Part shown: piece after piece, positions 32,060-40,370 of the stretch
Position numbering within the stretch: position 1 is the stretch's first letter
Layout: each line of letters starts with the position of its first letter
DNA from: a virus
Length of the DNA: 64,000 nucleotides
Direction: 5' to 3' (one strand)
IMG/VR virus record: IMGVR_UViG_3300042367_000583
Coordinates: 20,018 to 84,017 of that record
Program-made: the position numbers and the translations under genes
The notes under the pieces: model-generated
What the model saw: only the letters and a program-made list of their open reading frames with translations
The model's database searches: none
Told to the model about the DNA's origin: nothing

Positions 32060-33857
32060 CCCCGAATTCCTCTCCCATCTTGGCTTTTACCCAGTTATCG
32101 TTTTCAATTTTACAAAGACTTTTCAAGTAAGCCTCGTAATTATTCAAGTCTTTTACAGTATAGTCTTTTTTAAAGATTGCGTGTAGCTTCCAGGGTTTAG
32201 GAGGCATCCAGTCCTTGCTTAATTTAGGATTTTTGAATGTTTTAATCATCCATCCCCTGACACTATCGATATGTTCACCTTTTTTGTAAGCTTCTCTGAG
32301 AGCGTACTTATAGGCTAGGTATAACTCTCTATCCTTGTCGTGAATTATAATTTCTAGCCTTTCGTTAGCTATTTGTTTTTTCTCTTTTGTTGGAAATTCA
32401 TAGCCACAATGAGGGCAAATACGAGCGGAAGCGTAGGTTATTTTACCGCAGTTTTCGCACTCTTTAATCGGAGCTTGTCCTTTTTGAATATCGGAAGATG
32501 TAGAGAGCTTAGGATAATCTACATCTTCAATAAATCCGTGTTCGGTTACGTTCCCCGCTTGATCTAAAACAAGACAGTCAACTTTATCTAACCAAATACA
32601 GAGCCTTTGTCCCCGACCAGTCATCTGAATATAAAGGGTTCGGCTTTTGGTCGGTCTGGCGTGAATAATACAAGAAATTGCGGGTAGGTTAAATCCTATT
32701 CCACAAGTGTTAATATTTACAATCCCTCTCAATCTCAATTCAGATACTTTTCTAAATATTTCTCTTCTTTCCTGTTCTGGTGTTTCGGCTGTTATCACAG
32801 CCGTAGGGATACCCCTTTCGTTAAATTCTGTACAGAGGCTTTTGGCGTGTTCCACACCCGCAGCAAAACAAACAAATTGTCTTCCTTGACCGAGCCTACG
32901 ATACTCGGAAACCGTCGATTTTACCGCTTCTAAACAACGAATTTCTAACTGACTAGCATCAAAGTCACCACCATTAATTTTTACCCCTTTAGTATTTATT
33001 TTATTTTTAGTTCCGAAATAGACGCATCCTACAAGCGCACCGCGTTCAATCATTTCTTTTGGAGTAGGCCCAGTTACCTGAACCTCAAAAATATCTCCTA
33101 GCTCTTCACGTTTCGATAACCGCCACGGGGTTGCGGTTAGACCAATTACGAGACGATTATCTACTGGTAAGGTTTTCCCCGAAAAAAGATGCTGTTGCTT
33201 ACGAATCACTTCCCATGCTGAGTTTATCTCTTGTAAGATTTCTTTTGATTCAGCGTGAATTAAGCTGAGGTGTTTGTATTTTTCCTTAGCTTCATCAAAA
33301 GTTATTTTGTAAGTTTCTATATCTTCTCTTTCTACGGCAATACCTAATACTGCTAATTCATCACGAATGTCTTTGATTGAGGTTGTCTGTTTACCATTCT
33401 TAAGATTAGTAAAATTATCCTTAAACCATTGACAATAAGCTGATAAATGAACCTCATCGGCTAGTATTACTTCAGGGTTAAACCAAGTAATATCACGTCC
33501 TCTAGACAAGGTTTGAGTCGTGGCAATCTGAACTAATTGACTTCTATCTTCTTTGTAGCTACCAGCAATTACTCCGGCAGTTAATCCAAATTTCCCTAGA
33601 GTTTCTAGGGTTTGCTCGATAAGTACGGTAAACGGTACTACGATCAAAGTCCGTCGCTGTCTTTTTACGGCGGCATCGTAAATTATCTGGCAGAAAAATA
33701 CTGTTTTGCCCCATCCGCAAGGGGCAACTACTAAGGCTCTTTTATGAATTTTCAGGGCATCATATAGTTCTCTTTTAAGAGTTTTTTGGTCGTCTCTTAA
33801 TTGAATTTGTGGTTTAGATGATACAAAAAGTGTTTGTGTTTGTAGTGTTAGTGTCAT
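32034..33857 (-). CDS. SF2 DEAD/DEAH-type helicase
   Basis: 607 residues. Motif I VVAPCGWGKTVFF, Ia VVPFTVLIEQ, II LADEVHLSAY (DEVH), III IGLTATPWRL, V NINTCGIGFNLPAISCII, VI QMTGRGQRLC. A zinc ribbon follows (CENCGKITYASARICPHCGY) near residue 470. Between motifs II and III is an insert of about 70 residues (LRDELAVLGIAVEREDIETY). The layout resembles SSL2/UvsW-type phage helicases used in replication restart and recombination; it may unwind branched DNA. It overlaps the downstream tail gene by 26 bases. Confidence 0.93.
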   Translation of the reverse strand: MTLTLQTQTLFVSSKPQIQLRDDQKTLKRELYDALKIHKRALVVAPCGWGKTVFFCQIIYDAAVKRQRRTLIVVPFTVLIEQTLETLGKFGLTAGVIAGSYKEDRSQLVQIATTQTLSRGRDITWFNPEVILADEVHLSAYCQWFKDNFTNLKNGKQTTSIKDIRDELAVLGIAVEREDIETYKITFDEAKEKYKHLSLIHAESKEILQEINSAWEVIRKQQHLFSGKTLPVDNRLVIGLTATPWRLSKREELGDIFEVQVTGPTPKEMIERGALVGCVYFGTKNKINTKGVKINGGDFDASQLEIRCLEAVKSTVSEYRRLGQGRQFVCFAAGVEHAKSLCTEFNERGIPTAVITAETPEQERREIFRKVSELRLRGIVNINTCGIGFNLPAISCIIHARPTKSRTLYIQMTGRGQRLCIWLDKVDCLVLDQAGNVTEHGFIEDVDYPKLSTSSDIQKGQAPIKECENCGKITYASARICPHCGYEFPTKEKKQIANERLEIIIHDKDRELYLAYKYALREAYKKGEHIDSVRGWMIKTFKNPKLSKDWMPPKPWKLHAIFKKDYTVKDLNNYEAYLKSLCKIENDNWVKAKMGEEFGDDWDNIRE

Positions 33858-33861
33858 GATA

Positions 33862-34326
33862 TTAGGTGATTGTCTTCATAAAACTTGATATAGTTTCTGC
33901 TATTTCCTCTGTTTTATCACGAATAAAGGTAATCTCTTCCTGTTTGTCAGAGATCCCAAAACCTGAGTAATACCCATTATCTGGATCACCATACTCTTTG
34001 CACATGGCTATTTCTTTTATTTTTCCTGTTCTTAAATCAAATATCGTACCAGTTACTCTAATTTCTGGTATCAAGCTAAAGCTTGGTATAAAACCACAAA
34101 AAACTCTGATATGGGCTATGGTCTGACTATCTAAAATAACCTTGGCATTACCTATTAGGTAAATTTGTTGATCGAACTTTATTTCCCATTCCGACCAAAG
34201 AAAATTTTTAAACGCCCAACTGTTCCAGTCAGAATTATCGTTATATTCTTTGTGACAAAAAGCCGCAATTTTTTTAAGTATATCTATTTTATTCATTTCA
34301 AGAAACTCTTTTGCTGTTATTGTCAT
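33862..34326 (-). CDS. tandem small-protein family member 1
   Basis: 154 residues: KIDILKKIAAFCHKEYNDNS, W...W, VFCGFIPSFSLIPEIRVTGT, ITFIRDKTEEIAETISSFMK. It shares a pattern with the next two genes: an N-terminal helix ending FC-x-x-x-Y-x-D-x-x-W, a central W-x-G-x-F strand (here TGT), and a C-terminal helix x-x-I-x-x-F-x-x-x-I. Ribosome site GAGGTGACACT. Function unknown. Confidence 0.7.
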   Translation of the reverse strand: MTITAKEFLEMNKIDILKKIAAFCHKEYNDNSDWNSWAFKNFLWSEWEIKFDQQIYLIGNAKVILDSQTIAHIRVFCGFIPSFSLIPEIRVTGTIFDLRTGKIKEIAMCKEYGDPDNGYYSGFGISDKQEEITFIRDKTEEIAETISSFMKTIT

Positions 34327-34340
34327 AGTGTCACCTCGGT

Positions 34341-34718
34341 TTATATTTTAGTTTCGATAAACTCAAAAATACTTGATAATATTTCTTTGGCTTTTATAAA
34401 CAAATCTGTTGACATATCAAGTTCTCTTTTTGATTTAAAAGAAAATTGAGATTCTTTTTTGTCTAGCCAAATCTTAAAAGAACCAGACCACCGGGCTTCG
34501 GAAATAAGCGCACTTACATCTCCTGACACAGCGTAGCTTTCTAATCGCGTCCCGATAATTTCTATGCTTATATCAATTCCATTTGTTTTACCCCAAATAC
34601 GAATAGTTGACTTTATATATGTCGAGTCTTTTCTTGCAGATTTGATGTCCCAGTCTAAATCCGGGTATTTTTCTTTACAGAAATTGAATATTTTTTCTGT
34701 TACTTGTTTTATGTCCAT
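34341..34718 (-). CDS. tandem small-protein family member 2
   Basis: 125 residues: QVTEKIFNFCKEKYPDLDWD, EARWSGSFKIWLDKKESQF, EILSSIFEFIETKI. Clearly homologous to the following 144-residue protein over its full length (AEKLFNFCEGRYPDLKWSWD; PWSGSFQVSLNHDKNGELEF). Ribosome site AGGAGTAACAA. Not recognised. Confidence 0.72.
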   Translation of the reverse strand: MDIKQVTEKIFNFCKEKYPDLDWDIKSARKDSTYIKSTIRIWGKTNGIDISIEIIGTRLESYAVSGDVSALISEARWSGSFKIWLDKKESQFSFKSKRELDMSTDLFIKAKEILSSIFEFIETKI

Positions 34719-34731
34719 TTGTTACTCCTAT

Positions 34732-35166
34732 TTAATCTTGGATTTCGTCTTCAATAAAATTAAAGATTTCTCTTACTATTTTTCTGGCTTTTTTTACTAA
34801 AAGCCAGCTATCATCATTCCACTCGTCATGAGTGGCAATCGTAAACTCTAACTCGCCATTCTTGTCATGGTTTAGACTTACTTGAAAGCTACCTGACCAG
34901 GGAAGTAAGGATTTTTCTTCTGATTGAGATATTTGAAGCAACCCTAGTATATAATCGTAAGTAGCTTCTTTTTCGTAAGAATAACGCTCTTGTTTTTCTT
35001 CTGAGCGAATTTCTAGCTCCAGTTTAAACAAAGAGCAAGAGCCAAGAATAAGTGAAACATCCTTACAATTATCAATGCCACTATGATAATCCCAAGACCA
35101 TTTTAAATCTGGGTATCTTCCCTCACAAAAATTAAATAACTTTTCCGCTATTTGCCATGTGTCCAT
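34732..35166 (-). CDS. tandem small-protein family member 3
   Basis: 144 residues: WQIAEKLFNFCEGRYPDLKW, LPWSGSFQVSLNHDKNGELE, KKARKIVREIFNFIEDEIQD. Same architecture as the two following genes, with a longer central loop (EEKQERYSYEKEATYDYILG). Ribosome site AGGAGTAATACT. The cassette looks like tandem duplication and divergence. Confidence 0.72.
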   Translation of the reverse strand: MDTWQIAEKLFNFCEGRYPDLKWSWDYHSGIDNCKDVSLILGSCSLFKLELEIRSEEKQERYSYEKEATYDYILGLLQISQSEEKSLLPWSGSFQVSLNHDKNGELEFTIATHDEWNDDSWLLVKKARKIVREIFNFIEDEIQD

Positions 35167-35193
35167 TAGTATTACTCCTGTTGGGTGAAATTA

Positions 35194-35346
35194 TTAGGAA
35201 ATACCTACTGATTCCTCTACTACAGTACTATGATGACCATTGCGGCTTAAAGCGTCTAAATAAGCCATTAATCGGCTTTGGTGCATAGAGGTTTTAATCT
35301 TGCAAGGCTTATTTTTTCTATCTATTGTCCTAATTGTGTATCTCAT
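35194..35346 (-). CDS. 50-residue hypothetical protein
   Basis: ATG 35346 overlaps the TGA of the upstream small gene (ATGA). MRYTIRTIDRKNKPCKIKTS, MHQSRLMAYLDALSRNGHHS. Basic N-terminus. Not recognised; part of a chain of coupled small genes. Confidence 0.55.
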   Translation of the reverse strand: MRYTIRTIDRKNKPCKIKTSMHQSRLMAYLDALSRNGHHSTVVEESVGIS

Positions 35347-35504
35347 TGTCTCCAATCCTTTAGGTGTCTTTTGCAGTGATCTAGATGCGCTTTAAGTCTT
35401 TTAGCAGACTCTTGCTCATCTGTTCCTCTGATAAGTCCTTTGTTCTTATCAATGTCATCCTGACTTGATAATTTAGCCCATGTTTTTTTAGTTTCTTCTG
35501 TCAT
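35343..35504 (-). CDS. 53-residue hypothetical protein
   Basis: ATG 35504 with GGTGTAATC upstream. MTEETKKTWAKLSSQDDIDK, RGTDEQESAKRLKAHLDHCK, and ends RHLKDWRQ. Helical and highly charged; translationally coupled to the next gene. Confidence 0.58.
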   Translation of the reverse strand: MTEETKKTWAKLSSQDDIDKNKGLIRGTDEQESAKRLKAHLDHCKRHLKDWRQ

Positions 35505-35506
35505 GA

Positions 35507-35695
35507 TTACACCTTTACTTTTTTAAAACCTCGTTGTTCCAAAACTTTGTTATACTCCTGAATTTTAGAGTATAAAATGGCACGTTTTTTTTGGACATTT
35601 TTCCCAGATTCTTGCTTAGAACTTCGATATTGTCCGGCATAGAAATTAGCGTAATAACTAATTTCAGCAGTGTTCATGTTTACGATAAGCTTCAT
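35507..35695 (-). CDS. hypothetical small basic protein
   Basis: 62 residues: MKLIVNMNTAEISYYANFYA, GQYRSSKQESGKNVQKKRAI, ending KVLEQRGFKKVKV. Basic and helical, possibly nucleic-acid binding. First gene after the promoter at 35722-35750. Confidence 0.65.
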   Translation of the reverse strand: MKLIVNMNTAEISYYANFYAGQYRSSKQESGKNVQKKRAILYSKIQEYNKVLEQRGFKKVKV

Positions 35696-35721
35696 GATTT
35701 CCTCTTCAATCTATTACTTAA

Positions 35722-35750
35722 ATCCTACATCATTTTACTAGAATTGTCAA
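35722..35750 (-). promoter_or_regulatory. promoter of the 35.7 to 34.3 kb small-gene run
   Basis: TTGACA (35745-35750), spacer ATTCTAGTAAAATGATG (17), TAGGAT (35722-35727) on the minus strand; it overlaps the last codons of the 35747-35950 gene. Confidence 0.68.
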
Positions 35751-35950
35751 GAAATTTCTTGAAAATCTTCTTTGCGAAAACAGTAAAAATGTTCTCCTTT
35801 TGTGAGGCGATCAATTGATTCAAAGTGATAGTAGATTCCTATGGCAGTCTTAATAATCCCCAGTGGTTTACATTGGGGGAAAATACGTCCATAGGAATTG
35901 ACACGATAAACCTTTTCAGGGTATCGAGAGGGAATGTATTGTCCAATCAT
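35747..35950 (-). CDS. 67-residue hypothetical protein
   Basis: ATG 35950 overlaps the TAA of the primase gene (TAATGA); an upstream in-frame start lies inside that gene and is unlikely. MIGQYIPSRYPEKVYRVNSY, GRIFPQCKPLGIIKTAIGIY, ending HFYCFRKEDFQEIS: a small beta-rich fold. Translationally coupled to the primase-helicase. Confidence 0.68.
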   Translation of the reverse strand: MIGQYIPSRYPEKVYRVNSYGRIFPQCKPLGIIKTAIGIYYHFESIDRLTKGEHFYCFRKEDFQEIS

Positions 35951-38850
35951 TAGGTACTTATATCCTCTAAATAACAATTAGAAAACGGAATTGTAAAAGT
36001 GATCACAGACCCATTTAAGACAGTTTCTACCCTCAAAAGCCATTGATTGTCAAAAGTGTCAAAAGTTGCTTCTATAACTTTTCCGACCGCTCTTGGTGGG
36101 ATAGTTCGCTCTCCTATCTCTACAGATGCAGCCGTTCGTATTAATACGGTTTCTTTTTTAAGATCAGGGAGGCTATCGATATAGACACCATCAGCTGAGA
36201 ATTCATCGATTACTGGTTCTGATTCAATTTCTACTATGTCAGAATTAGAGATCGATTCATTTTTTGGGCGTGTAAAAGTGGGACTGGCAACTTGAACAAT
36301 TTCTTCTTTTATCTCTGATTGATATTCCAGAGAATCTTCTATCTCAAAAGTTTCTACTACTTTTGGCTCCTGATAGTGCAACACCATACCCCTTGACTTA
36401 ATTTCTAGTCGTCCATAACCAGCGTTTTCTAGCTGAGTAAGTAGGGTACGGGCGATAGAGGTATTTACTCTTTCTCCGTTAATTTTACGTCCGCCAAATT
36501 TGCCGACAACTTCCCGGGGTGTCATTTTTCCAGCAGTTTTAACGATCTCCCAGATTTCGGATAAAATGCCCTGTACTGGATTTTCGTCCTGAGATGTAAC
36601 TCCCTGAATTGTCAAGAATTGACTGATATAGAAGTCGGTCATCTTAGCAGCTTTAATGGCTGTTTGCACAGGAATACTGTAAAGATTGGTATTCTCTGGA
36701 TCAAATATCCAATTGAGAAGATGGATGCTTAATGTAAGCCTTAAAAAGGTCTTCATTTGTTTGCCTAGGTAGGAAGCAAATGATGGATTAATCGCTCGGT
36801 ACTTCTTAATAAGTATCTCGTAATGGTATTTAATCCCGAAAGCGTAGTCTTCCCCGTTCGAGGTAAACCAACAATTATAAGGATCGACAATCCCATTTTC
36901 ATCAGCTTCTAGACTAATTCCACTGATTTGATTGATAATATTTTCGATACACTCGTCAATAGAGTTGGGATCTTCTGGCGGTCTGCCAGGACGAGGATCA
37001 AGAGGTTCATGAAGTAAAAAAAGATACCGAGAAACTGCCCCATCGACATCATTAGATAAATCAAGATATTTTCTGAGTTTCTCGACTTGTATCCCACCTA
37101 ATTTATTAAGTGTTTGCCCATCTAAATAGTATCGATTGTCTTTGTTTACGCGGTCAAAAGTATTTCGGATAGGGCCATTCCAGTTACTTAAGTCTCGTTG
37201 CCGGTCATTCCCTTTACCACCTGATCGGTACTGATTTAATCCCTCGAAAAATCCCGATAATTCGTCATAGACGACTACCCCACCTTGCCAAGAAGGTTGC
37301 GAGGACATCGTTTTTAAGATGCCATCAAGAGTACCTTCATCATAAAACCACCGACGCGCCTGACAGTGTTCTCTCTCGTAAAGACGAGGGTTGATTTCAG
37401 CGTTTGTTTTGTTTGCCTTGCGATCTGACGCTGACATCTCTTGCCACGCAGCTTTTAGATCGTCTAGTGTAGATTGCTCTTTAGTAACTCTCTTCTGCTC
37501 GGCTAAATCTTTTCTTTTTAAAACCCGACAAACTTCATTTTGAGTGAGAGTTTTGCCAGTGGAAACCCCGCCCAGGTCTGCACAATAGAATATCGGGTAT
37601 TCCTTCCAGCATTCCCTTTCTCTTACAGTAGTTCGGAGGTTAATTGCAAACCGGCTACCTAAAATACTTCCTAGTATTGGCCATAAAGAATGTAGTAATC
37701 TGATTGGGGGTTGATTTAATGTCTTGGCACGACTTATAATCGCTTCGGCTAAAGGTTTCGGAAGTATTTCAGAAAGATCAATCTCTTTTTTCTGGTAATG
37801 CTTACCTTTCAGGAACCCTTCTAATCCTGATTTAATAGCGTCCCCTTCTGCTATTTCTGTTTTACGGATTTCAATTAAATATCGTATTTCTGCTGGTTTC
37901 TTGCCAGTGGCTTTTGCCCACAGATCAACTTTTTCTTGCCACTGAGTTCGGGTGATTTCGTTCTGACCAATACAGCCGTCAATAGCTGTTATTAGGTCTT
38001 GAAAAGTCATCGTTTCTGTTATTGTGACTTCCTTTTCTTTTTTCTCTTTTATTTCTTTTGGTTTATCAACTATTGAGGCTAATAATTCCTTAAGATCGAT
38101 TTTCTTTTCCTCAATCCAATTAAGAATATCTACCCCTTGAGAATCTGGTAAATGATCCCACAAAGGAGAATCTGGATAAGCATAAAGCCATTTTGCATCG
38201 GGGAAATCTTGATAAATTTTCTGGCAGTGAGACACTCCCCCTTTGTCACGATCAGGGCATAAAATCAGATTTGCTCCCTTTAAAGCTTCTGTGTGGGACG
38301 ATTGCCATTTCTTTGATCCGCCTATATTACAAGTGGCAACTAATCCTAGAGATTCAAGCTTTTCTACTTTAGTCTCACCCTCAACTACAAATACCCGGTT
38401 TCCTTCTTTAATAGCCTTTTCTAGGCGGTCTTGACGATAAAGAGGTATATCTTTGTACTCAATATCGCCTATGCCCCACTTCCAAGTTTTACCATTGTCT
38501 GTAGAGTGTTGCTGTCTGATATCCTTTTTCCAGATACCATTCTCTTGATAGTCCTTCCGGTACACACGGACTCTTAACCCATTGGCAAGAGGGGGATAAA
38601 GGAAGTATTGGGCTTTTTCTTCTTTATAGGCAGAAAATTTGGGTTCTTTCTTGAGATAGTAGAGCGGTGTACCCTCACTATCTACTTTGCTCGATTTTTC
38701 CCATCCTGGTGCGGGGTCGTAGTTTCGCTTGCATACCGAGAGTAGATTGCCGTCCTCGGCTGTGTACATATAGCACCAATCAGTCTTACCACAGTGGGGG
38801 CAAGGATTGTTTTCGTTGATCTTGACACGATTCGAGGATTGTGTTACCAT
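35950..38850 (-). CDS. primase-helicase (zinc finger, Toprim, DUF3987)
   Basis: 966 residues. An N-terminal zinc ribbon (NPCPHCGKTDWCYMY ... LSVCKRNYDP, residues 14-45) precedes a Toprim domain near 150-250 with FVVEGETKVEKLESLG and LILCPDRDKGG. About 370-780 is a DUF3987-type ATPase: PLAEAIISRAKTLNQPPIRL, Walker A GGVSTGKT near residue 430, Walker B-like GGVVVYDELSGFFEGLNQYR, and sensor-like DVDGAVSRYLFLLHEP. The C-terminus (about 880-966) is a small beta domain (VLIRTAASVEIGERTIPPRA). Role: priming and unwinding at the phage replication fork. Confidence 0.9.
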   Translation of the reverse strand: MVTQSSNRVKINENNPCPHCGKTDWCYMYTAEDGNLLSVCKRNYDPAPGWEKSSKVDSEGTPLYYLKKEPKFSAYKEEKAQYFLYPPLANGLRVRVYRKDYQENGIWKKDIRQQHSTDNGKTWKWGIGDIEYKDIPLYRQDRLEKAIKEGNRVFVVEGETKVEKLESLGLVATCNIGGSKKWQSSHTEALKGANLILCPDRDKGGVSHCQKIYQDFPDAKWLYAYPDSPLWDHLPDSQGVDILNWIEEKKIDLKELLASIVDKPKEIKEKKEKEVTITETMTFQDLITAIDGCIGQNEITRTQWQEKVDLWAKATGKKPAEIRYLIEIRKTEIAEGDAIKSGLEGFLKGKHYQKKEIDLSEILPKPLAEAIISRAKTLNQPPIRLLHSLWPILGSILGSRFAINLRTTVRERECWKEYPIFYCADLGGVSTGKTLTQNEVCRVLKRKDLAEQKRVTKEQSTLDDLKAAWQEMSASDRKANKTNAEINPRLYEREHCQARRWFYDEGTLDGILKTMSSQPSWQGGVVVYDELSGFFEGLNQYRSGGKGNDRQRDLSNWNGPIRNTFDRVNKDNRYYLDGQTLNKLGGIQVEKLRKYLDLSNDVDGAVSRYLFLLHEPLDPRPGRPPEDPNSIDECIENIINQISGISLEADENGIVDPYNCWFTSNGEDYAFGIKYHYEILIKKYRAINPSFASYLGKQMKTFLRLTLSIHLLNWIFDPENTNLYSIPVQTAIKAAKMTDFYISQFLTIQGVTSQDENPVQGILSEIWEIVKTAGKMTPREVVGKFGGRKINGERVNTSIARTLLTQLENAGYGRLEIKSRGMVLHYQEPKVVETFEIEDSLEYQSEIKEEIVQVASPTFTRPKNESISNSDIVEIESEPVIDEFSADGVYIDSLPDLKKETVLIRTAASVEIGERTIPPRAVGKVIEATFDTFDNQWLLRVETVLNGSVITFTIPFSNCYLEDIST

Positions 38851-38890
38851 AAATGTTATCGAAATAAAAGAAAAGTGTTTTGTTTACACG

Positions 38891-38914
38891 ACCCGCTTCC
38901 GAGCGGGTTTTTTG
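38891..38914 (+). terminator. hairpin with T-run, plus orientation
   Basis: Seven-bp stem ACCCGCT (38891-38897) / AGCGGGT (38902-38908), four-base loop, then six T on the plus strand. It lies in the leader of the minus-strand primase gene; no plus-strand gene ends here, so it may stop antisense transcription or act as a leader hairpin on the minus strand. Confidence 0.7.
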
Positions 38915-39005
38915 TTGGGTAGTTGGGTAGATGGGTAGGAGGGAGCAAATCAAGGTATTTACTATCCTAGCAGAATTTTCTTGATCGGTAAATACTACAC
39001 TTGCA

Positions 39006-39254
39006 CTACACTTGTAAATCCTTGCTACGCTTAGATTTTAAGTTATACAAAGAGTTGTAAAACGCGGCTTCCCCATCTTTCCTTGCATTGAGTTCGGTAT
39101 CGATGGGAATGGTAAGGTAGGATTTTAGTGCAATTTCAGTTGCCTCTTGGGTTTTTAGTCCTAAAATCTTTGATCTTTGGCACATCTCATCCCATAGTTC
39201 TTTCTTAACCCGGATTGACACAACTTTTATTGGAGCATCTTGATTGGCAGACAT
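39006..39254 (-). CDS. ribbon-helix-helix type DNA-binding protein
   Basis: 82 residues. APIKVVSIRVKKELWDEMCQ, RSKILGLKTQEATEIALKSY is a RHH signature (beta strand VVSIRVKKEL, helix A, turn, helix B). The promoter carries a perfect 8-bp-arm palindrome (39260-39277) adjoining TATAAT, so autoregulation is likely. It precedes the primase gene and may control it. Confidence 0.75.
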   Translation of the reverse strand: MSANQDAPIKVVSIRVKKELWDEMCQRSKILGLKTQEATEIALKSYLTIPIDTELNARKDGEAAFYNSLYNLKSKRSKDLQV

Positions 39255-39259
39255 AGTTC

Positions 39260-39281
39260 ATACAGAATTTTCTGTATTATA
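39260..39281 (-). promoter_or_regulatory. operator palindrome and -10 box of the RHH gene
   Basis: ATACAGAA-TT-TTCTGTAT (39260-39277) is a perfect dyad next to TATAAT (39276-39281, minus strand), a typical repressor site over a promoter. Confidence 0.7.
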
Positions 39282-39421
39282 TCATAAAAGTTGAGATTGC
39301 CTGTAAGTTTTTTGTAAGTTTTTTGTAGGGTAGTAAGCTTTTCTGTGTTCTGCCCCAAAAGATTTACAGAAAGAAGTTTACCAATATTTACAGGAGAAAC
39401 TGATCGGAGCATAACAGAGAA

Positions 39422-39448
39422 AACAGAGGGTTAACCCTCTGTTTTTTA
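39422..39448. terminator. bidirectional terminator
   Basis: Nine-bp stem AACAGAGGG / CCCTCTGTT with loop TTAA; six T on the plus strand and TTTTCTCT on the minus strand. It ends the minus-strand run above it. Confidence 0.85.
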
Positions 39449-39456
39449 TTTGAGAT

Positions 39457-39816
39457 TTATTGAAACATATCATTTGTTGCTTGATATGTTCTAACTGGAG
39501 TAAATCCTTCTTTATCTTTTCGGTTAATTCCATAGTCACTTAAGTACGGACCGTAAAGGGGAATACATTCTAAATGTCTATAATAATCCTTTAAGTTCCA
39601 TCGGCTGCCATCAGAAAATACATAAACTGTATATCCGTAAACTATTTCAATTTTTTCTAGACTCCCAAGTATTCTTTTTGAATGAATACTTCTAAAAATC
39701 TTTTTTTCTGCCTGTTTTTTTTCTTGTTCTATTTTTTCTGGACTCAGTTGTACGGGGTCAGGACAAGGCCACTCTGTTTCACGAGCAGGACAATCTGAAG
39801 AGACGAAAAAAGACAT
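39457..39816 (-). CDS. hypothetical protein
   Basis: 119 residues: N-terminal Cys/Pro-rich SDCPARETEWPCPDPVQLSP, a charged helix KIEQEKKQAEKKIFRSIHSK, and a beta segment KIEIVYGYTVYVFSDGSRWN. The ending is VRTYQATNDMFQ. Ribosome site TAGGAGTATT. Not recognised. Confidence 0.7.
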   Translation of the reverse strand: MSFFVSSDCPARETEWPCPDPVQLSPEKIEQEKKQAEKKIFRSIHSKRILGSLEKIEIVYGYTVYVFSDGSRWNLKDYYRHLECIPLYGPYLSDYGINRKDKEGFTPVRTYQATNDMFQ

Positions 39817-39868
39817 AATACTCCTAATTGTTTTGATTTTTAGTTGATAACTGATAGCTAATTTTAAA

Positions 39869-40321
39869 CTAATCTAACTTAGATAGTAAAGCTTCAATTG
39901 TCTTTAGCCCATTCCCCGCCGCTACACATCCGTCTTGAGAAGCTAAAAGCGACAAATCTAAAAGCATTAGTTCAAAAAAGACTGTTTTTTCTTCTTTGCT
40001 AGAAAAAGGAAAAATATCGTGGACTTCATTTGCTAGTTTTGTGGCCATCAGTAGAATTTCGGGGTTGAGTGCATTTTTTTGGTTCATTGTTTTTTCCAGT
40101 TTAGATAGCAGGGTTTCAATGACATGAAATGTGGTTCCGCACCAACTTTTCATGTAGATATTAAGTCTATAGCAATTGTAGAGGTTTTTAAGCATTTGCT
40201 CAAAGATATCTTCTTGATCTCCTCTTTCTAAAGAAGCAAATATTTCTTTACCAACTGTATCTGCTAATTTTTGGGATAGCAGTCTAATTTGAGTTTTTGT
40301 ACGTGCATGATTTTGGCTCAT
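39869..40321 (-). CDS. hypothetical protein with internal duplication
   Basis: 150 residues made of two related halves: QKLADTVGKEIFASLERGDQ ... FHVIETLLSKLEK and TKLANEVHDIFPFSSKEEKT ... LKTIEALLSKLD. Entirely helical. Not recognised. It lies in the run of small genes downstream of the ParB-like gene, with heptamer repeats on both sides. Confidence 0.7.
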   Translation of the reverse strand: MSQNHARTKTQIRLLSQKLADTVGKEIFASLERGDQEDIFEQMLKNLYNCYRLNIYMKSWCGTTFHVIETLLSKLEKTMNQKNALNPEILLMATKLANEVHDIFPFSSKEEKTVFFELMLLDLSLLASQDGCVAAGNGLKTIEALLSKLD

Positions 40322-40370
40322 CGTTTTTTAATTTATTTAGCAATTTCTAACCGATAACTGATAGCTGATT

